Notes: generated by a model from the letters alone, not told the origin. A stretch of DNA of 64,000 nt from Candidatus Formimonas warabiya (GCF_002777255.1 NZ_CP017634.1:5592903-5656902); one strand, 5' to 3'; numbered from the stretch's first letter, positions 53,801-62,881 are shown. Numbers and translations are program-made.

Positions 53801-54203
53801 GCTGGCTAATAAACCGGATGTCGGCAAAGTCAGCGTTTTTAATGATGTCAGCACCGGTGCCTATTACGAAAAGGCAGCTGTTTGGGCGGCAGACAATGGT
53901 ATAGTCTCCGGATATAGTGCTGTGCAATTTGCCCCCGCTGACAATGCAACCCGTGAGCAAATGGCGGTGATCTTATATAACTATGCAAAATACATGGGTT
54001 ATGATGTAACTGTCACGGCTAGCCTGGATAACTTCATTGACTACGGAAATACATCCTCCTGGGCAACCGAAGCCATGAAATGGGCGGTCGCTGTAGGATT
54101 AATAAGTGGCAAAGGGAACGGCATGCTCGATCCAACAGGGAATGTTACCCGGGCTGAAGTTGCAGTGATCCTGATGCGGTTTGTCGAAAATGTGGTAAAG
54201 TAA
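50880..54203 (+). CDS. Surface M14-type zinc carboxypeptidase with SLH anchor
   Basis: 1107 residues. Signal peptide with cleavage near VFAAND. A short Ig-like segment leads to the M14 domain: VLVNCNIHSGEVEGKEAMM gives His and Glu ligands, NFNADGNDNLDKRRI and DAHATNGSYMRHAI the other His, and LLLEVYSHDPF the catalytic-Glu region. An Ig-like repeat, a Ser/Gly linker and an InlB-like repeat (AGSKVHFTVTADTGYEIES) follow. Three C-terminal SLH motifs begin with FDDVGSGDWYNQPAQFVFSK. It probably trims peptides at the cell surface. Confidence 0.88.
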   Translation: MKKIAFIISVVVLVLILGMGTVFAANDFLPDADDLSVIRIVYEDGGTIYQGARVTLFSDYYLPRALGDGEKVLFQWYENDEDSVADGTEIDHQMGNNFIVDTSRTGTYYYYYVITYQIDGVVEETVTSDTICVTVEEKEAGENPLSTLLTPAEASGWTETTSSADLVDFYETVAENSDDRVKMFNMGDTYKGREMPLVIMSYPEAPESPDEVDPDKAVVLVNCNIHSGEVEGKEAMMIFAREAALGEHDDLLEDLVILLIPNFNADGNDNLDKRRISTQYTPKMVGTRFTGAALNPYIESVGATYSDNSETHNFYNINRDMTKLDTVEARAAVNVMNEWDPVIFIDAHATNGSYMRHAITYNWGLHPNTDPDLMAYNRDVFCKNAIGEDSYLFEEQGKVAVPYGNFSSNNVTSPWTTFEDYPRYTTNYAGLRNRLALLLEVYSHDPFPVRVDTQYACIYGSLLAVQEDKDHIKDLIAQADARSLARAVNGSAPEDKVALNSTLTFLDNITVLGYEADPDTNRVISFNMIDDEGDRCGTLFAGPEEYEVPYNGQFVPSGEENMGAYYLIDSDCAEAIQLLDYHGIKYSRLSKPLTIAAGGFQWYDVTKRNQSAAPTTSGTLRNFYEGHLMNAFSGSWKNSTAPQIFPPGTYVVSTAQSRGSLAALLLEPACVDGAVSWNFFDDHFNVNNSDMVRSNYPCTTSDSAPLTIGMPIFKVATYDEAEKPTITTQPQDQSVRINADLTLSVAANVTDGGNLSYQWYKNSTRSTEGGEAIDGATNDAYSPPTSSSGTDYYYVVVTNTNTNHIVSTAQTVSDIATVTVRRASSGGGSSSPTNYNITTETVKNGKIKVDNTKATAGSKVHFTVTADTGYEIESVTVTDKDGEEVDVTKNSDGTYSFTMPSSAITVSAVFKETAAQVPMEPEDVMSFDDVGSGDWYNQPAQFVFSKKLFTGTTETTFSPNVPMTRGMLATVLWRLANKPDVGKVSVFNDVSTGAYYEKAAVWAADNGIVSGYSAVQFAPADNATREQMAVILYNYAKYMGYDVTVTASLDNFIDYGNTSSWATEAMKWAVAVGLISGKGNGMLDPTGNVTRAEVAVILMRFVENVVK

Positions 54204-54268
54204 TTAATCAAGATTTGTATTAAGCATATTCCCATTGGTAAAAAATTTCTTGTTTACGAAGGACCAAG

Positions 54269-54300
54269 CAGGGGCAGGTTGGAATATATGCCTGCCCCTG
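54269..54300 (+). terminator. Terminator-like hairpin after the SLH peptidase
   Basis: Perfect CAGGGGCAGG/CCTGCCCCTG stem with a 12-base loop. Confidence 0.7.
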
Positions 54301-54340
54301 GCTTTCCTCTATATATGTGATGACAATGACAAATGTAGGG

Positions 54341-54383
54341 TAGCGGAGTGGCGGAACCGGCAGACGCGCACGTTTGCGGGGGA
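54341..54383 (+). pseudogene. 5' fragment of a tRNA-Leu gene
   Basis: TAGCGGAGTGGCGGAACCGG and the following GCAGACGCGCACGTTTG match the acceptor, D arm and anticodon arm of the tRNA-Leu at 56523. It then diverges (GCGGGGGAG), with no variable or T arm. A tRNA copy cut at the anticodon loop. Confidence 0.75.
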
Positions 54384-54409
54384 GATACTACATGGTAAGT
54401 TTTGAGGAA

Positions 54410-54436
54410 CTATGGTAAATACCATGGTTTTTTTGT
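54410..54436 (+). terminator. Terminator-like hairpin after the tRNA fragment
   Basis: TATGGT/ACCAT stem followed by seven Ts. From here to 54749 the sequence is AT-rich with no convincing gene. Confidence 0.6.
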
Positions 54437-54749
54437 TTTTGTAAAACAAAATTTGAATCGTGGCAATAAAAAAATGGGGCAATAGTTAGTCGAATATTCT
54501 AAAAGCTAGTAATATATGGGCAAGTTTTTAATGATTTCTTCAATAGCATACCAGTAAAGTATAAATAGTTTCGACAAATATTGACAGTAGATTTTATCTA
54601 TGAAATAATTGGAAAAGCTAAATAATAGGTCTTTTAATTCTGAACAAGAAAAACTGGTATTTGTAAAAAATTCGCAGGCTTTTCCTTGTAGAAATGACAA
54701 AGCCATGGAGATAAAAAGTGAACCAAACAACTAACAGGGAGGGTATAAA

Positions 54750-56498
54750 ATGTTAAAGAAATTTAAAATAGTTAATGATCTGGTTAATAGGACATTTAGG
54801 AACAAAAAGATATGTTTAATGCTTCTCGTGATTGTCTTAATATCATTGTCGGGATATTCAAAAAAGGTCGAAGCCGATGACAAAGGTCTGAATGAGCTTA
54901 AAGGATATCCGATTGCGTCAGATGTTTTTACGACACATCAAAAGACGGTGATACCTGACGTAACCCGTTGGGCTTTTAATAAGATATTTCCTTATGAGGT
55001 CTCAAAATATAAGAAATACGGCTATGGCACCTGGCACTATGGCCCTGGTATCCAGACAATAAAGCGACTGGACTTAATGCCTAGTTCATATACCGGTGCA
55101 ACTGCAAAAAATACTGCCGGACTTTTGAATTTCTTTACTGTGACTGATATTCATATTACTGATGAGGAAACGCCGGCACAGGCAATTGCCGCAGGCTACA
55201 AAGGACAAAATTCATCCGCATATTCTCCTGTTATTATGTATTCAACTCAAGTACTAGATGCAGCTGTCCAGACGATAAACGCCATTCACAAAAAAACTCC
55301 TTTTGATTTTGGAATCTTTCTAGGTGATGCCATCAACAATATGCAGTATAACGAATTGAGATGGTATATTGATGTTCTTGATGGCAAAGAGATAAATCCG
55401 GACTCAGGAGTCAAGGATGACCCTGTCCCAGGTCCATATAATGATTACCAGGATAAATTCAAGGCGGCAGGCCTAGATAAGACCATTCCCTGGTATCAGA
55501 CTCTCGGCAATCATGATCAATTACATATGGGCGTCGGCCCGCTGGATGATTACCTTCGCAAGGTTTATGTCGGTGAGGAGATCCTCAACGTTGGAGATAT
55601 ATTTAACGATCCTCTCGGCATGGATAGCCGTGGCACCTATATGGGTTCGATTGACGGTCGGACACGTTACGGTGATGTTATAGGTGTAGGACCTGTCAAG
55701 GACTTCAAAACCCCGCCAAGGGTTCTTGCCGCCGATCCAAACCGTTGTCCGCTCACTAGAAATGAGTGGATGAGTGAATTTCTTAAAACAGCTTCAAAAC
55801 CGGTGGGGCACGGTTTTACGGAGGCCAATATTGACAAAGGTTTTGCATGTTATAGCTTTGAACCGAAGTCAAATATACCCATTAAGGTTATTGTGCTTGA
55901 TGATAATCAAATGGAGCCTGATTTCGATATTCATGAGCAGGGGTCTCTTGACGAGGAACGTTTTAACTGGCTCGTCAGTGAGCTCGATGAGGGTCAGACG
56001 GAAGGTAAGCTTATGATTATCTCTTCGCACATACCGATATATCTTATAGGCGTAAAAGGTCATTCTCCTGTAACCAAGGAGAGATTGATTTCCAAACTGA
56101 ATACCTATCCAAACCTCATGATGTGGTTATCGGGACATTATCATCAAAATACAGTTACCGCATATAAATCACCTGACGCCAGCCGTCCTGAACTCGGATT
56201 CTGGCTGGTTGAAACTTCATCATTAAGAGACTTTCCACAGCAGTTCCGAACTTTCGATATTGTCCGAAACAGCGACAATACTGTATCAATTTTTACGACC
56301 AACGTTGATACAGCAGTCAAAAACGGGTCGCTGGCTGCGATATCGCGTTCTTATTCAATCGCGACTCAACAGCTAGTTAAGAATAACCTAAATTATTTGC
56401 CATCTGGTTCGTATAATGCAGAGCTTGTTAAACAATTAAGTCCTGATATGCAGGATAAGCTGCGGAAATACGGAACACCTGTATCAAGTAAATTCTAG
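54750..56498 (+). CDS. Secreted metallophosphoesterase
   Basis: 582 residues. A hydrophobic N-terminal segment (ICLMLLVIVLISLSGYS) suggests a signal. The calcineurin-like metal motifs are VTDIHITDEETPAQ, FLGDAINNM, TLGNHDQLHM, IISSHIPIY and LSGHYHQNT. The gene lies between a tRNA-Leu fragment and a tRNA-Leu, so it may be a small acquired segment. AGGGAGGG ribosome site. Confidence 0.88.
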   Translation: MLKKFKIVNDLVNRTFRNKKICLMLLVIVLISLSGYSKKVEADDKGLNELKGYPIASDVFTTHQKTVIPDVTRWAFNKIFPYEVSKYKKYGYGTWHYGPGIQTIKRLDLMPSSYTGATAKNTAGLLNFFTVTDIHITDEETPAQAIAAGYKGQNSSAYSPVIMYSTQVLDAAVQTINAIHKKTPFDFGIFLGDAINNMQYNELRWYIDVLDGKEINPDSGVKDDPVPGPYNDYQDKFKAAGLDKTIPWYQTLGNHDQLHMGVGPLDDYLRKVYVGEEILNVGDIFNDPLGMDSRGTYMGSIDGRTRYGDVIGVGPVKDFKTPPRVLAADPNRCPLTRNEWMSEFLKTASKPVGHGFTEANIDKGFACYSFEPKSNIPIKVIVLDDNQMEPDFDIHEQGSLDEERFNWLVSELDEGQTEGKLMIISSHIPIYLIGVKGHSPVTKERLISKLNTYPNLMMWLSGHYHQNTVTAYKSPDASRPELGFWLVETSSLRDFPQQFRTFDIVRNSDNTVSIFTTNVDTAVKNGSLAAISRSYSIATQQLVKNNLNYLPSGSYNAELVKQLSPDMQDKLRKYGTPVSSKF

Positions 56499-56522
56499 TT
56501 CAGGGACAGTTTTTATTTTTGT

Positions 56523-56602
56523 GTCGGAGTGGCGGAACTGGCAGACACGCACGTTTGAGGGGCGTGTGGGCAACCATATGGGTTCAAGTTCCGTCTCCCC
56601 CA
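56523..56602 (+). tRNA. tRNA-Leu (GAG), acceptor stem with two mismatches
   Basis: Anticodon GAG in the TTT-GAG-G loop; class II variable arm and T arm (GGTTCAAGTTCC) present. Acceptor GTCGGAG faces CTCCCCC, leaving T-C at 2-71 and C-C at 3-70 unpaired. No CCA is encoded. It may be a poorly functional or chimeric tRNA, or the acceptor may have been remodelled by a past integration. Confidence 0.7.
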
Positions 56603-56615
56603 AATTTAACACGAA

Positions 56616-56646
56616 GAACCGTTGGCAAAATTGGCGGTTCTTTTTA
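56616..56646 (+). terminator. Terminator after tRNA-Leu
   Basis: GAACCG/CGGTTC stem followed by five Ts. Confidence 0.75.
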
Positions 56647-56719
56647 TTGAATCCTGCAAATGACTATGACGTGAAGAACCCCGAGAACCTGATGGTTACG
56701 GGGCTTTAAAAGGTATGGT

Positions 56720-57982
56720 TCAATCGAATTGGCACCATTCTAAAATGGTATAGGCTAAAATCTTTGTACTCTGAATGAGATCATTTATGTTGACCCACTC
56801 GTTATTGGCGTGCATTTGTTCGGTCATTCCCGGCCCAAAAATGACTGTGGGGGTATTACCGTACTGGTTCATAAAACGAATGTCTGCGGCTCCTTCGCGA
56901 CCAGTTATAACAGGCTCTTTTTCCATAACTTTGAGAAAATTCCGGCTGAGAGTCTGAACTATGGGGCTGTCTACAGGGATTTCGGATGGTTCGGCAAAGT
57001 ATCCGGTAAAGATAATCTCAGGAGGATGCTCTTTCAGCCAGGGGTCGCTGGAAACCTTATTGCGGATAAATTCGACGAACTCTGCCTTGACCGCCGCCGA
57101 ATTCTCTCCGGGAATGGTAGCCATCGATCCTTTCAAAAGGCAGCTGTCCGGGAAGGCACTATGGTAAGAGCCACTTTCGAATACACCCACCATGCAAGGG
57201 ATGGCGCCTAGAATATCCGGATACAAGGGATGACTTAACCGTTTTACCCTTATCCGTTCGAACTCAGCCACTGCCTGTGTAACTATGTAACCCTTCTCAA
57301 TTGCGTTAACTCCCTCCCAGCGGCGTTGAATACCAGCAGCCATACCTTGAACCTTGATCTCAAACCAAATGCGTCCGATGGAGCCAGGCTGGACCCGCAT
57401 GCTGGAAGTTTCACAACAAATTCCGCCATCAGCCTTGTACCCTCTCATTACACAGGCCAGGGTACCATTGCCTGAAAGTTCCTCATCCACCGTGTATTCC
57501 AAGATAACGTCTCCCCGAAGCCGGATCCCGGATTCCACAACCGCCTTGACCGCTATTGTCATGGCCGCAAGTCCCGACTTCATGTCCGATGCTCCACGTC
57601 CATAAAGACAGCCATCCACAATATCGCCGGACCAGCTGCCATGCTCCCAGCTTTCCTGTGCTCCTGCAGGAATTACGTCCACGTGTCCGTTGAAGAGCAG
57701 AGACTTCCCTCCCCCTGATCCCTTAAGGACTCCAACTACGTTAGGCCGGCCTGCATATCCACGTGAAACTTCCACAAAAGCGGGATGTTGCCTTAAAGCA
57801 TCCAGGGATGGCTCAAAAATATCAACCTGAAGACCCATTTTTTCCAGGTGGTCGGAAATCAACTGTTGTATGGGTCCTTCCTCTCCGGTTACGCTTGGAA
57901 CACGAATTAGATCCTGGAGAAAGTGCACGACGGTTGTCCGATTTTCTTCGATCCATTTATTTATGCGTTGATTTTTGTCCAT
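56720..57982 (-). CDS. M20 family metallohydrolase
   Basis: 420 residues. Zinc-site motifs LLFNGHVDVIPAGAQ, GRGASDMKSGLAAMTIAV and EYTVDEELSGNGTLA; lid domain GRIWFEIKVQGMAAGIQRRW; C-terminal GPGMTEQMHANNEWV with the last His ligand. Divergent from the PucR-type regulator, with palindrome-like sites between, so it belongs to the purine or related amide catabolism set. It probably hydrolyses an N-carbamoyl or N-acyl intermediate. Confidence 0.9.
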   Translation of the reverse strand: MDKNQRINKWIEENRTTVVHFLQDLIRVPSVTGEEGPIQQLISDHLEKMGLQVDIFEPSLDALRQHPAFVEVSRGYAGRPNVVGVLKGSGGGKSLLFNGHVDVIPAGAQESWEHGSWSGDIVDGCLYGRGASDMKSGLAAMTIAVKAVVESGIRLRGDVILEYTVDEELSGNGTLACVMRGYKADGGICCETSSMRVQPGSIGRIWFEIKVQGMAAGIQRRWEGVNAIEKGYIVTQAVAEFERIRVKRLSHPLYPDILGAIPCMVGVFESGSYHSAFPDSCLLKGSMATIPGENSAAVKAEFVEFIRNKVSSDPWLKEHPPEIIFTGYFAEPSEIPVDSPIVQTLSRNFLKVMEKEPVITGREGAADIRFMNQYGNTPTVIFGPGMTEQMHANNEWVNINDLIQSTKILAYTILEWCQFD

Positions 57983-58048
57983 AAGTTAGTATCCCCTTCC
58001 AAAATACTTATTAGACTTTATTTTTCGCTCAAAAAGCAATTGGCCCCT

Positions 58049-58066
58049 TTGTACCAATGATACAAT
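58049..58066. promoter_or_regulatory. Regulator binding-site candidate 1
   Basis: TTGTACCAATGATACAAT, near-palindromic, close to the M20 start. It belongs to the same family as the two sites at 58141 and 58175. Confidence 0.5.
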
Positions 58067-58140
58067 TTATAACGCTTTTTTTAATACATTTTTACTTTAA
58101 GGCGTGTCCGTTGGATATGGATGAGCGGTAGCTCTACCTA

Positions 58141-58194
58141 TTTGTACCAAAATAACAAAAGAAACCGCAAAAAAATGTACCAGTATAACAAAGG
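58141..58194. promoter_or_regulatory. Regulator binding-site candidates 2 and 3
   Basis: TTTGTACCAAAATAACAAAA and ATGTACCAGTATAACAAAGG, 34 bases apart, share TGTACCA-N2/3-ATAACAAA. Placed between the divergent M20 and pucR-like genes, they are likely operators for PucR. No coding sequence is seen in 57983-58393. Confidence 0.5.
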
Positions 58195-58393
58195 GGTTTA
58201 ATCAATCATGTCAAAATTCAAAAAATTAGAGATGATGCAATATTTTTATTGAAGAAGAGAGGGTAATAAAGATGATTTATGCACTAACTTTTATACCTGC
58301 GTAGTTAAAAAAGAATTGGGGAATTGTCTGAGAGTTTCTGTTTAATAATCGGGTAGCATTAATAGTGGAAATAATAAATATAGGGTGGTATAC

Positions 58394-60055
58394 ATGGGAT
58401 TAACGGTACGACAAGCATTGAAAATTGGAAAATTGAAAGATGCAGTGGTGGTTGCCGGGTACCAGGGTTTAGATAATCAGATTCTCTTTGTTAATATCAT
58501 GGAAGTACCTGAGGTAACAAGATGGATGAAAGGGGGAGAATTGCTAGTTACTGCGGGATTTGCTTTTAAAGACAATCCCAACTCACGCAAAAAACTAATC
58601 TATGATTTAGCCCAAAAGCATGTTGCTGCTTTTGGCATAAAACCAGGGCAATACTTTTCTGAAGTTCCCCAGGACATGATTGAATATGCTAATGAAGTAG
58701 GTCTACCTTTGCTACAGCTTCCTCCGGACGCACCTTACATGGATTTTATGCTGCCGATTTTTGAAATTTTGATTAGTGGTCAACTAAGTCAATTAAAGCG
58801 TCATGAACAAATCCATAATTGTTTGTTAGAGGCACTTTTGTCAGGAGGTGGTTTTTTAAGCATCTGTCAAGCACTTTATGATTTATTGGGTAAACCTGTT
58901 TATATCCTTGACAAATCAGGCAATATTATAAACTATGTCTGCGGGTTAAAGCCTGAACAGAATTTTTCTTTTATAGACTTAACTGAAGCATGGCTGCAAA
59001 TTGATCAGGATTTATTGAACTACCCCCCCAACCGGTCGCGCCGGATTAAGTCGGAATTTAAAGGACAACAACACGACGTGGTGCTGGTGCCGGTTCAAGC
59101 GGATAACTGTATAGCAGGATATTTATTGGTATTGGAAGATGGAATAAGCCTTGATGATCAAGGCTTATTTGCATTAGAGTATGCGGGAACTATTTCTGCT
59201 TTGGAATTCAGCAAAGAAAAGGCAGTATTTGAAGCGGAAAGAAAAGTAAGAGGCGATCTGTTGGAAGATTTAATTTCCGAAAATTTTTCCCTAGAAGAGG
59301 CAGTAATCAGACGGGCAAGTTTCTTGAATTTTAATTTGAATGTAAAATTGGCGGTTTTTATTATTAACATTGATCATTTTGAAAAGTACGTTATCTACCA
59401 GACAAATCATCAAGAAAATCACATTCAGGAAATCAAGAGCTATATTTTTGAAAATGTGCATCATGCCTTTTTAAGCTATCCCGGTGGTGTAATGCTGCAT
59501 ATGAAAAGTAATTGTCTTATTGGGCTTATTAGGATGGAGGGGGAAGGACACGAAAAAGTTTTGCGTCAAAAATTACAAGAGATTATCAGGAACATCAAGA
59601 CAAGATTTCCTAAAATCAATATTTCTGTGGGGGTTGGTAAGCCGTACAAAGGTGTACGCAATATAAAAAATTCATATGAGGAAGCAGAAACATCCCTCAA
59701 AGTAGAACAGTATCTGAATGGTGGAGAAAAGGTGGTTTTTTTTCAAGAATTGGGCCTATATCGCTTCCTCTATGAACTCAAAGGTTCAGAAACGATGAAA
59801 ACTTTTCATGATGAAATTGTCGGCAAATTAAAGCAGTATGATGATCAAAATCATTCGAACATGGTACATACATTAATCAGCTATTTTAAAAATGATTGTA
59901 ATCTAAATCGTACAGCAAAGGATCTCTATATTCACAAAAATTCTGTAATTTATCGTGTAAAAAAAATTGAAGAAATTACCGGGCTAAAATTTAGCAACCC
60001 GGAGGACCGGTTCAATTTACAATTGTGTTTAAAACTGCAGTATTTGATCGAATAG
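58394..60055 (+). CDS. PucR-family transcriptional regulator
   Basis: About 553 residues. N-terminal PucR domain (LTVRQALKIGKLKDAVVVAGY), a central GGDEF-like/sensory part, and a C-terminal PucR HTH: FKNDCNLNRTAKDLYIHKNS and VIYRVKKIEEITGLKF. ATG 58394 follows GGGTGG. PucR proteins control purine, pyrimidine, polyamine or other amine catabolism in response to pathway metabolites. The divergent M20 gene and downstream preA and xdh are likely targets. Confidence 0.9.
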   Translation: MGLTVRQALKIGKLKDAVVVAGYQGLDNQILFVNIMEVPEVTRWMKGGELLVTAGFAFKDNPNSRKKLIYDLAQKHVAAFGIKPGQYFSEVPQDMIEYANEVGLPLLQLPPDAPYMDFMLPIFEILISGQLSQLKRHEQIHNCLLEALLSGGGFLSICQALYDLLGKPVYILDKSGNIINYVCGLKPEQNFSFIDLTEAWLQIDQDLLNYPPNRSRRIKSEFKGQQHDVVLVPVQADNCIAGYLLVLEDGISLDDQGLFALEYAGTISALEFSKEKAVFEAERKVRGDLLEDLISENFSLEEAVIRRASFLNFNLNVKLAVFIINIDHFEKYVIYQTNHQENHIQEIKSYIFENVHHAFLSYPGGVMLHMKSNCLIGLIRMEGEGHEKVLRQKLQEIIRNIKTRFPKINISVGVGKPYKGVRNIKNSYEEAETSLKVEQYLNGGEKVVFFQELGLYRFLYELKGSETMKTFHDEIVGKLKQYDDQNHSNMVHTLISYFKNDCNLNRTAKDLYIHKNSVIYRVKKIEEITGLKFSNPEDRFNLQLCLKLQYLIE

Positions 60056-60303
60056 ATATTTATTTATCCTAACAACAAATTAACTTAGGTAAAACTCCTC
60101 TGAATACAATTTTTTTTAATAGTTTTTGTAATTTTAGTCTAAAGGTTGAAGGAATCGAATCGGCGAAGTGATTTTATAAGAGCAAAGGTGATCAATCAGC
60201 AATCGACGCATTGTTCTTTTCGCCCAATGTTTCGTTATTAAATAGGCTTAATACATTTAAGAAAAATTGGGATAGGTTACAAAATTTGGAGGAGTGAAAA
60301 ACA

Positions 60304-61455
60304 ATGACAGATTTACGAGTGAATTTTGCTGGAGTGGAATTTAGGAACCCCTTGGTTTTAGCTTCAGCGACCCCGGGTTGGGACGGAGAAGGGTTAAAAA
60401 GGGCGGGATTAGCCGGTATAGGAGGTGTAGTTCCCAAGACCATTGGCCCGGTACAGGACTGGGCGGCCCATCCCTGCAATGGGCGGCTTCAGTTGATTAA
60501 GCACGGGGGAAAGCCCATCGGCATGGTTAATCTAGAACTTTTTACCACCATGGCAAGAGAAGCTTGGATTGAAAAAGAGTTAGCCATTGCTAAAGAGGGT
60601 GGGGCGGCGATGCAGATCAGCATTTTAGCGATGCCCCAGCCGGAAGAAACCGCTAAGCTGGTTCAGGAAATTCAAGATGCTGGTATGGCAGACATCTTGG
60701 AATTGAATGTATCTTGCCCCATGCCGGCATCCACCGTTGGCATGCATATTGGGAAAAACGCGAAATTGACCTATGAACAAACTAAAGCGGCCAAGAGCGT
60801 AGCTAAATTACCTTTAACGGTTAAATTGACGCCAAATGTTTCCGACATGGTGGAGATTGCCAGCGCGGTTAAAGAAGGCGGGGGCGATGGTGTCGTGATC
60901 AGCAACTCTATTCGTTCCTTCGCGGGGGTTGACATAGAAACCGGAATGCCCTTGCTGAGAGGATATGGCGGCTATTCAGGTCCGGCTATTAAACCGGTGA
61001 TTATGCGTCATTTATCGGAAGTTGCACGAGCGGTTAAGATACCGATTTCTGCAATCGGTGGAGTAATGAGCTTCAAAGAAATTGTCGAGTACATCATGCT
61101 GGGTGCCACGACGGTTCAGACGTGCACGGCGGTCATGTGGAATGGCTATAACATTATCACTAAGATCCTGAAAGATCTGGAAAACTGGATGGATCAAAAA
61201 GGCTATCAATCTTTGGATGAAATTCGTGGTATTGCTCTGCCCCATATTGCCCCGGTAGAGGAATTAGCTAAATTGCCTTCAAAGCATGCTCAGATTGATC
61301 CCGATAAATGCAATAATTGCGGCACCTGCATGAGAGTATGCTTCTATCGGGCAATATCAGCCGGAGATAACGCGCATTGTGTGAAGGAAACCGATTGTGA
61401 CGGGTGCGGACTATGCCCCCAGTGGTGTCCGACACAAGCAATCCAATTCGTGTAA
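60304..61455 (+). CDS. preA: PreA-like dihydropyrimidine/dihydroorotate dehydrogenase with ferredoxin domain
   Basis: 383 residues. An FMN-binding TIM barrel (LRVNFAGVEFRNPLVLASAT, LKLTPNVSDMVEIASAVKEG, PISAIGGVMSFKEIVEYIMLG) is followed by two 4Fe-4S motifs, CNNCGTCMRVCFYRAI and CDGCGLCPQWCPTQAI. No PreT partner is adjacent, so electrons probably reach it by another ferredoxin. It reduces or oxidises a dihydropyrimidine-like ring. Confidence 0.9.
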   Translation: MTDLRVNFAGVEFRNPLVLASATPGWDGEGLKRAGLAGIGGVVPKTIGPVQDWAAHPCNGRLQLIKHGGKPIGMVNLELFTTMAREAWIEKELAIAKEGGAAMQISILAMPQPEETAKLVQEIQDAGMADILELNVSCPMPASTVGMHIGKNAKLTYEQTKAAKSVAKLPLTVKLTPNVSDMVEIASAVKEGGGDGVVISNSIRSFAGVDIETGMPLLRGYGGYSGPAIKPVIMRHLSEVARAVKIPISAIGGVMSFKEIVEYIMLGATTVQTCTAVMWNGYNIITKILKDLENWMDQKGYQSLDEIRGIALPHIAPVEELAKLPSKHAQIDPDKCNNCGTCMRVCFYRAISAGDNAHCVKETDCDGCGLCPQWCPTQAIQFV

Positions 61456-61543
61456 AGGAAAAGTTTGGATGCAAGATTAAACAGTGCAATTTCATGATTG
61501 AGAACCCCTGAAGCCAAATTGAAGAACAAAGGAGGTACGCATT

Positions 61544-62413
61544 TTGTGTGTTTTGGACTATTATCAGCCATTGACAGTAGATGAAGCACTAAGCTGTTTG
61601 GCTAAGTCCCCTAATGTAACCAAGCTTTTGGCAGGGGGGACAGATCTGATCATACAAATGAGAGAAAGAACTGTCACGACCGATTACATCGTTGATTTGG
61701 CAAATGTCGCCGAGCTCAAGGTGGTTGGTCAAAACGGAGAGAATCTGGAGATTGGCAGTATGGTTACCTTTGCCGAAATAGAGCGTGACCACTTGATTCA
61801 GAAGTATATTCCCTTGTTAGCTAAAGCAGCCGGCGCAGTCGGGGCGCCTCAGATCAGGAATGCCGCCACGATTGGGGGTAATATCGCCAACGCCGCTGCA
61901 GCGGCAGATAGTTTGCCGGCACTTCTCGCCCTAGAGGCAAAAGTGAGGCTGCAAAAAGTTGATGCTCAGAAAGAAGTCCCGGTTGGAGATGTTTTGGTAG
62001 GCGTCAATCGAACAAATCTAATGCCGGATGAAATTTTAACTAAAATCATTGTCCCGAACCCCCCGAAAAATACGTTCATGGCATTTGTGAAGCTAGGGCG
62101 GAGAAAAGCCCTGGCTATCGCACGGCTGAACTTAGCTTTAACCCTAAAACTTGCCGATGACGGAAAAATCGAAAAGGCAGCCTTGGGTCTGGGAGCAGTA
62201 GGGGTTACCGCTTACCGAGTGCCCCAGGTCGAGGAATTTTTGCAGGGGAAACTCCTAAATGATGATACGATTACAGCTGCTTGTCTTTTATTATCGGAAG
62301 TGGTGGCGGCAAAGCTGGGGACAAGGCCGACTGCGCCATACAAAAAGACCATTGCCAAAGCAGCATTGTCACAAGCCCTTCAGAAGATAAAAGCAGATCT
62401 GGGGGTGTTTTAA
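61544..62413 (+). CDS. xdhB: Xanthine-dehydrogenase-type FAD subunit
   Basis: 289 residues. CO-dehydrogenase/xanthine-dehydrogenase FAD fold: KLLAGGTDLIIQMRERT, GAPQIRNAATIGGNIANA and MAFVKLGRRKALAIARLNLAL. TTG start after AAAGGAGG. First gene of the molybdenum hydroxylase set; the 2Fe-2S subunit begins directly after its stop. Confidence 0.92.
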   Translation: MCVLDYYQPLTVDEALSCLAKSPNVTKLLAGGTDLIIQMRERTVTTDYIVDLANVAELKVVGQNGENLEIGSMVTFAEIERDHLIQKYIPLLAKAAGAVGAPQIRNAATIGGNIANAAAAADSLPALLALEAKVRLQKVDAQKEVPVGDVLVGVNRTNLMPDEILTKIIVPNPPKNTFMAFVKLGRRKALAIARLNLALTLKLADDGKIEKAALGLGAVGVTAYRVPQVEEFLQGKLLNDDTITAACLLLSEVVAAKLGTRPTAPYKKTIAKAALSQALQKIKADLGVF

Positions 62414-62881
62414 ATGAAAAAAATCAGTTTTACAATTAATGGCAACCTTAAAGAAGTAGAGATTCCTCCTGAAATGCGCCTGTTGGATGTGATCCGTGAC
62501 GTGCTGGGTCTAACCGGAACCAAAGAAGGATGCGGGGAAGGGGAATGTGGGGCTTGTACAGTTCTTATTGATGGCAAACCCATTGACTCCTGCTTAGTTT
62601 TGGTAGGCCAGGTGCAGGGTAAGGCGATTACCACCATTGAAGGCATTAACAATGGTCGGGAACTACATCCTCTCCAAAGAGCTTTTATTGATCAAGGTGC
62701 TATTCAATGCGGTTATTGTACACCGGGTATGATTTTATCGGCCAAGGCTCTCTTAGACAGTAACCCTAACCCTAGTGAAGAAGAAATCCGCCGCGGTATG
62801 TCGGGTAACCTGTGCCGTTGCACAGGCTACAAAAAGATAGTGGAGGCTATTCAAGCTGTTTGCTCCGGAGGTGAAAAATAA
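62414..62881 (+). CDS. xdhC: Xanthine-dehydrogenase-type 2Fe-2S subunit
   Basis: 155 residues. Plant-type 2Fe-2S cluster CGEGECGACTVLIDGKPIDSC, then a second cluster domain QCGYCTPGMILSAKAL with NLCRCTGYKKIVEAI. Starts the base after the FAD gene stop. It transfers electrons between the molybdenum centre and FAD. Confidence 0.95.
   Translation: MKKISFTINGNLKEVEIPPEMRLLDVIRDVLGLTGTKEGCGEGECGACTVLIDGKPIDSCLVLVGQVQGKAITTIEGINNGRELHPLQRAFIDQGAIQCGYCTPGMILSAKALLDSNPNPSEEEIRRGMSGNLCRCTGYKKIVEAIQAVCSGGEK

Noticed and set aside
54506..54730. Minus-strand 74-residue hydrophobic frame
   Set aside because: TTG start without a ribosome site in an AT-rich gap.
56521..56709. Plus-strand 62-residue frame
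   Set aside because: It is the translation of the tRNA-Leu and its terminator.
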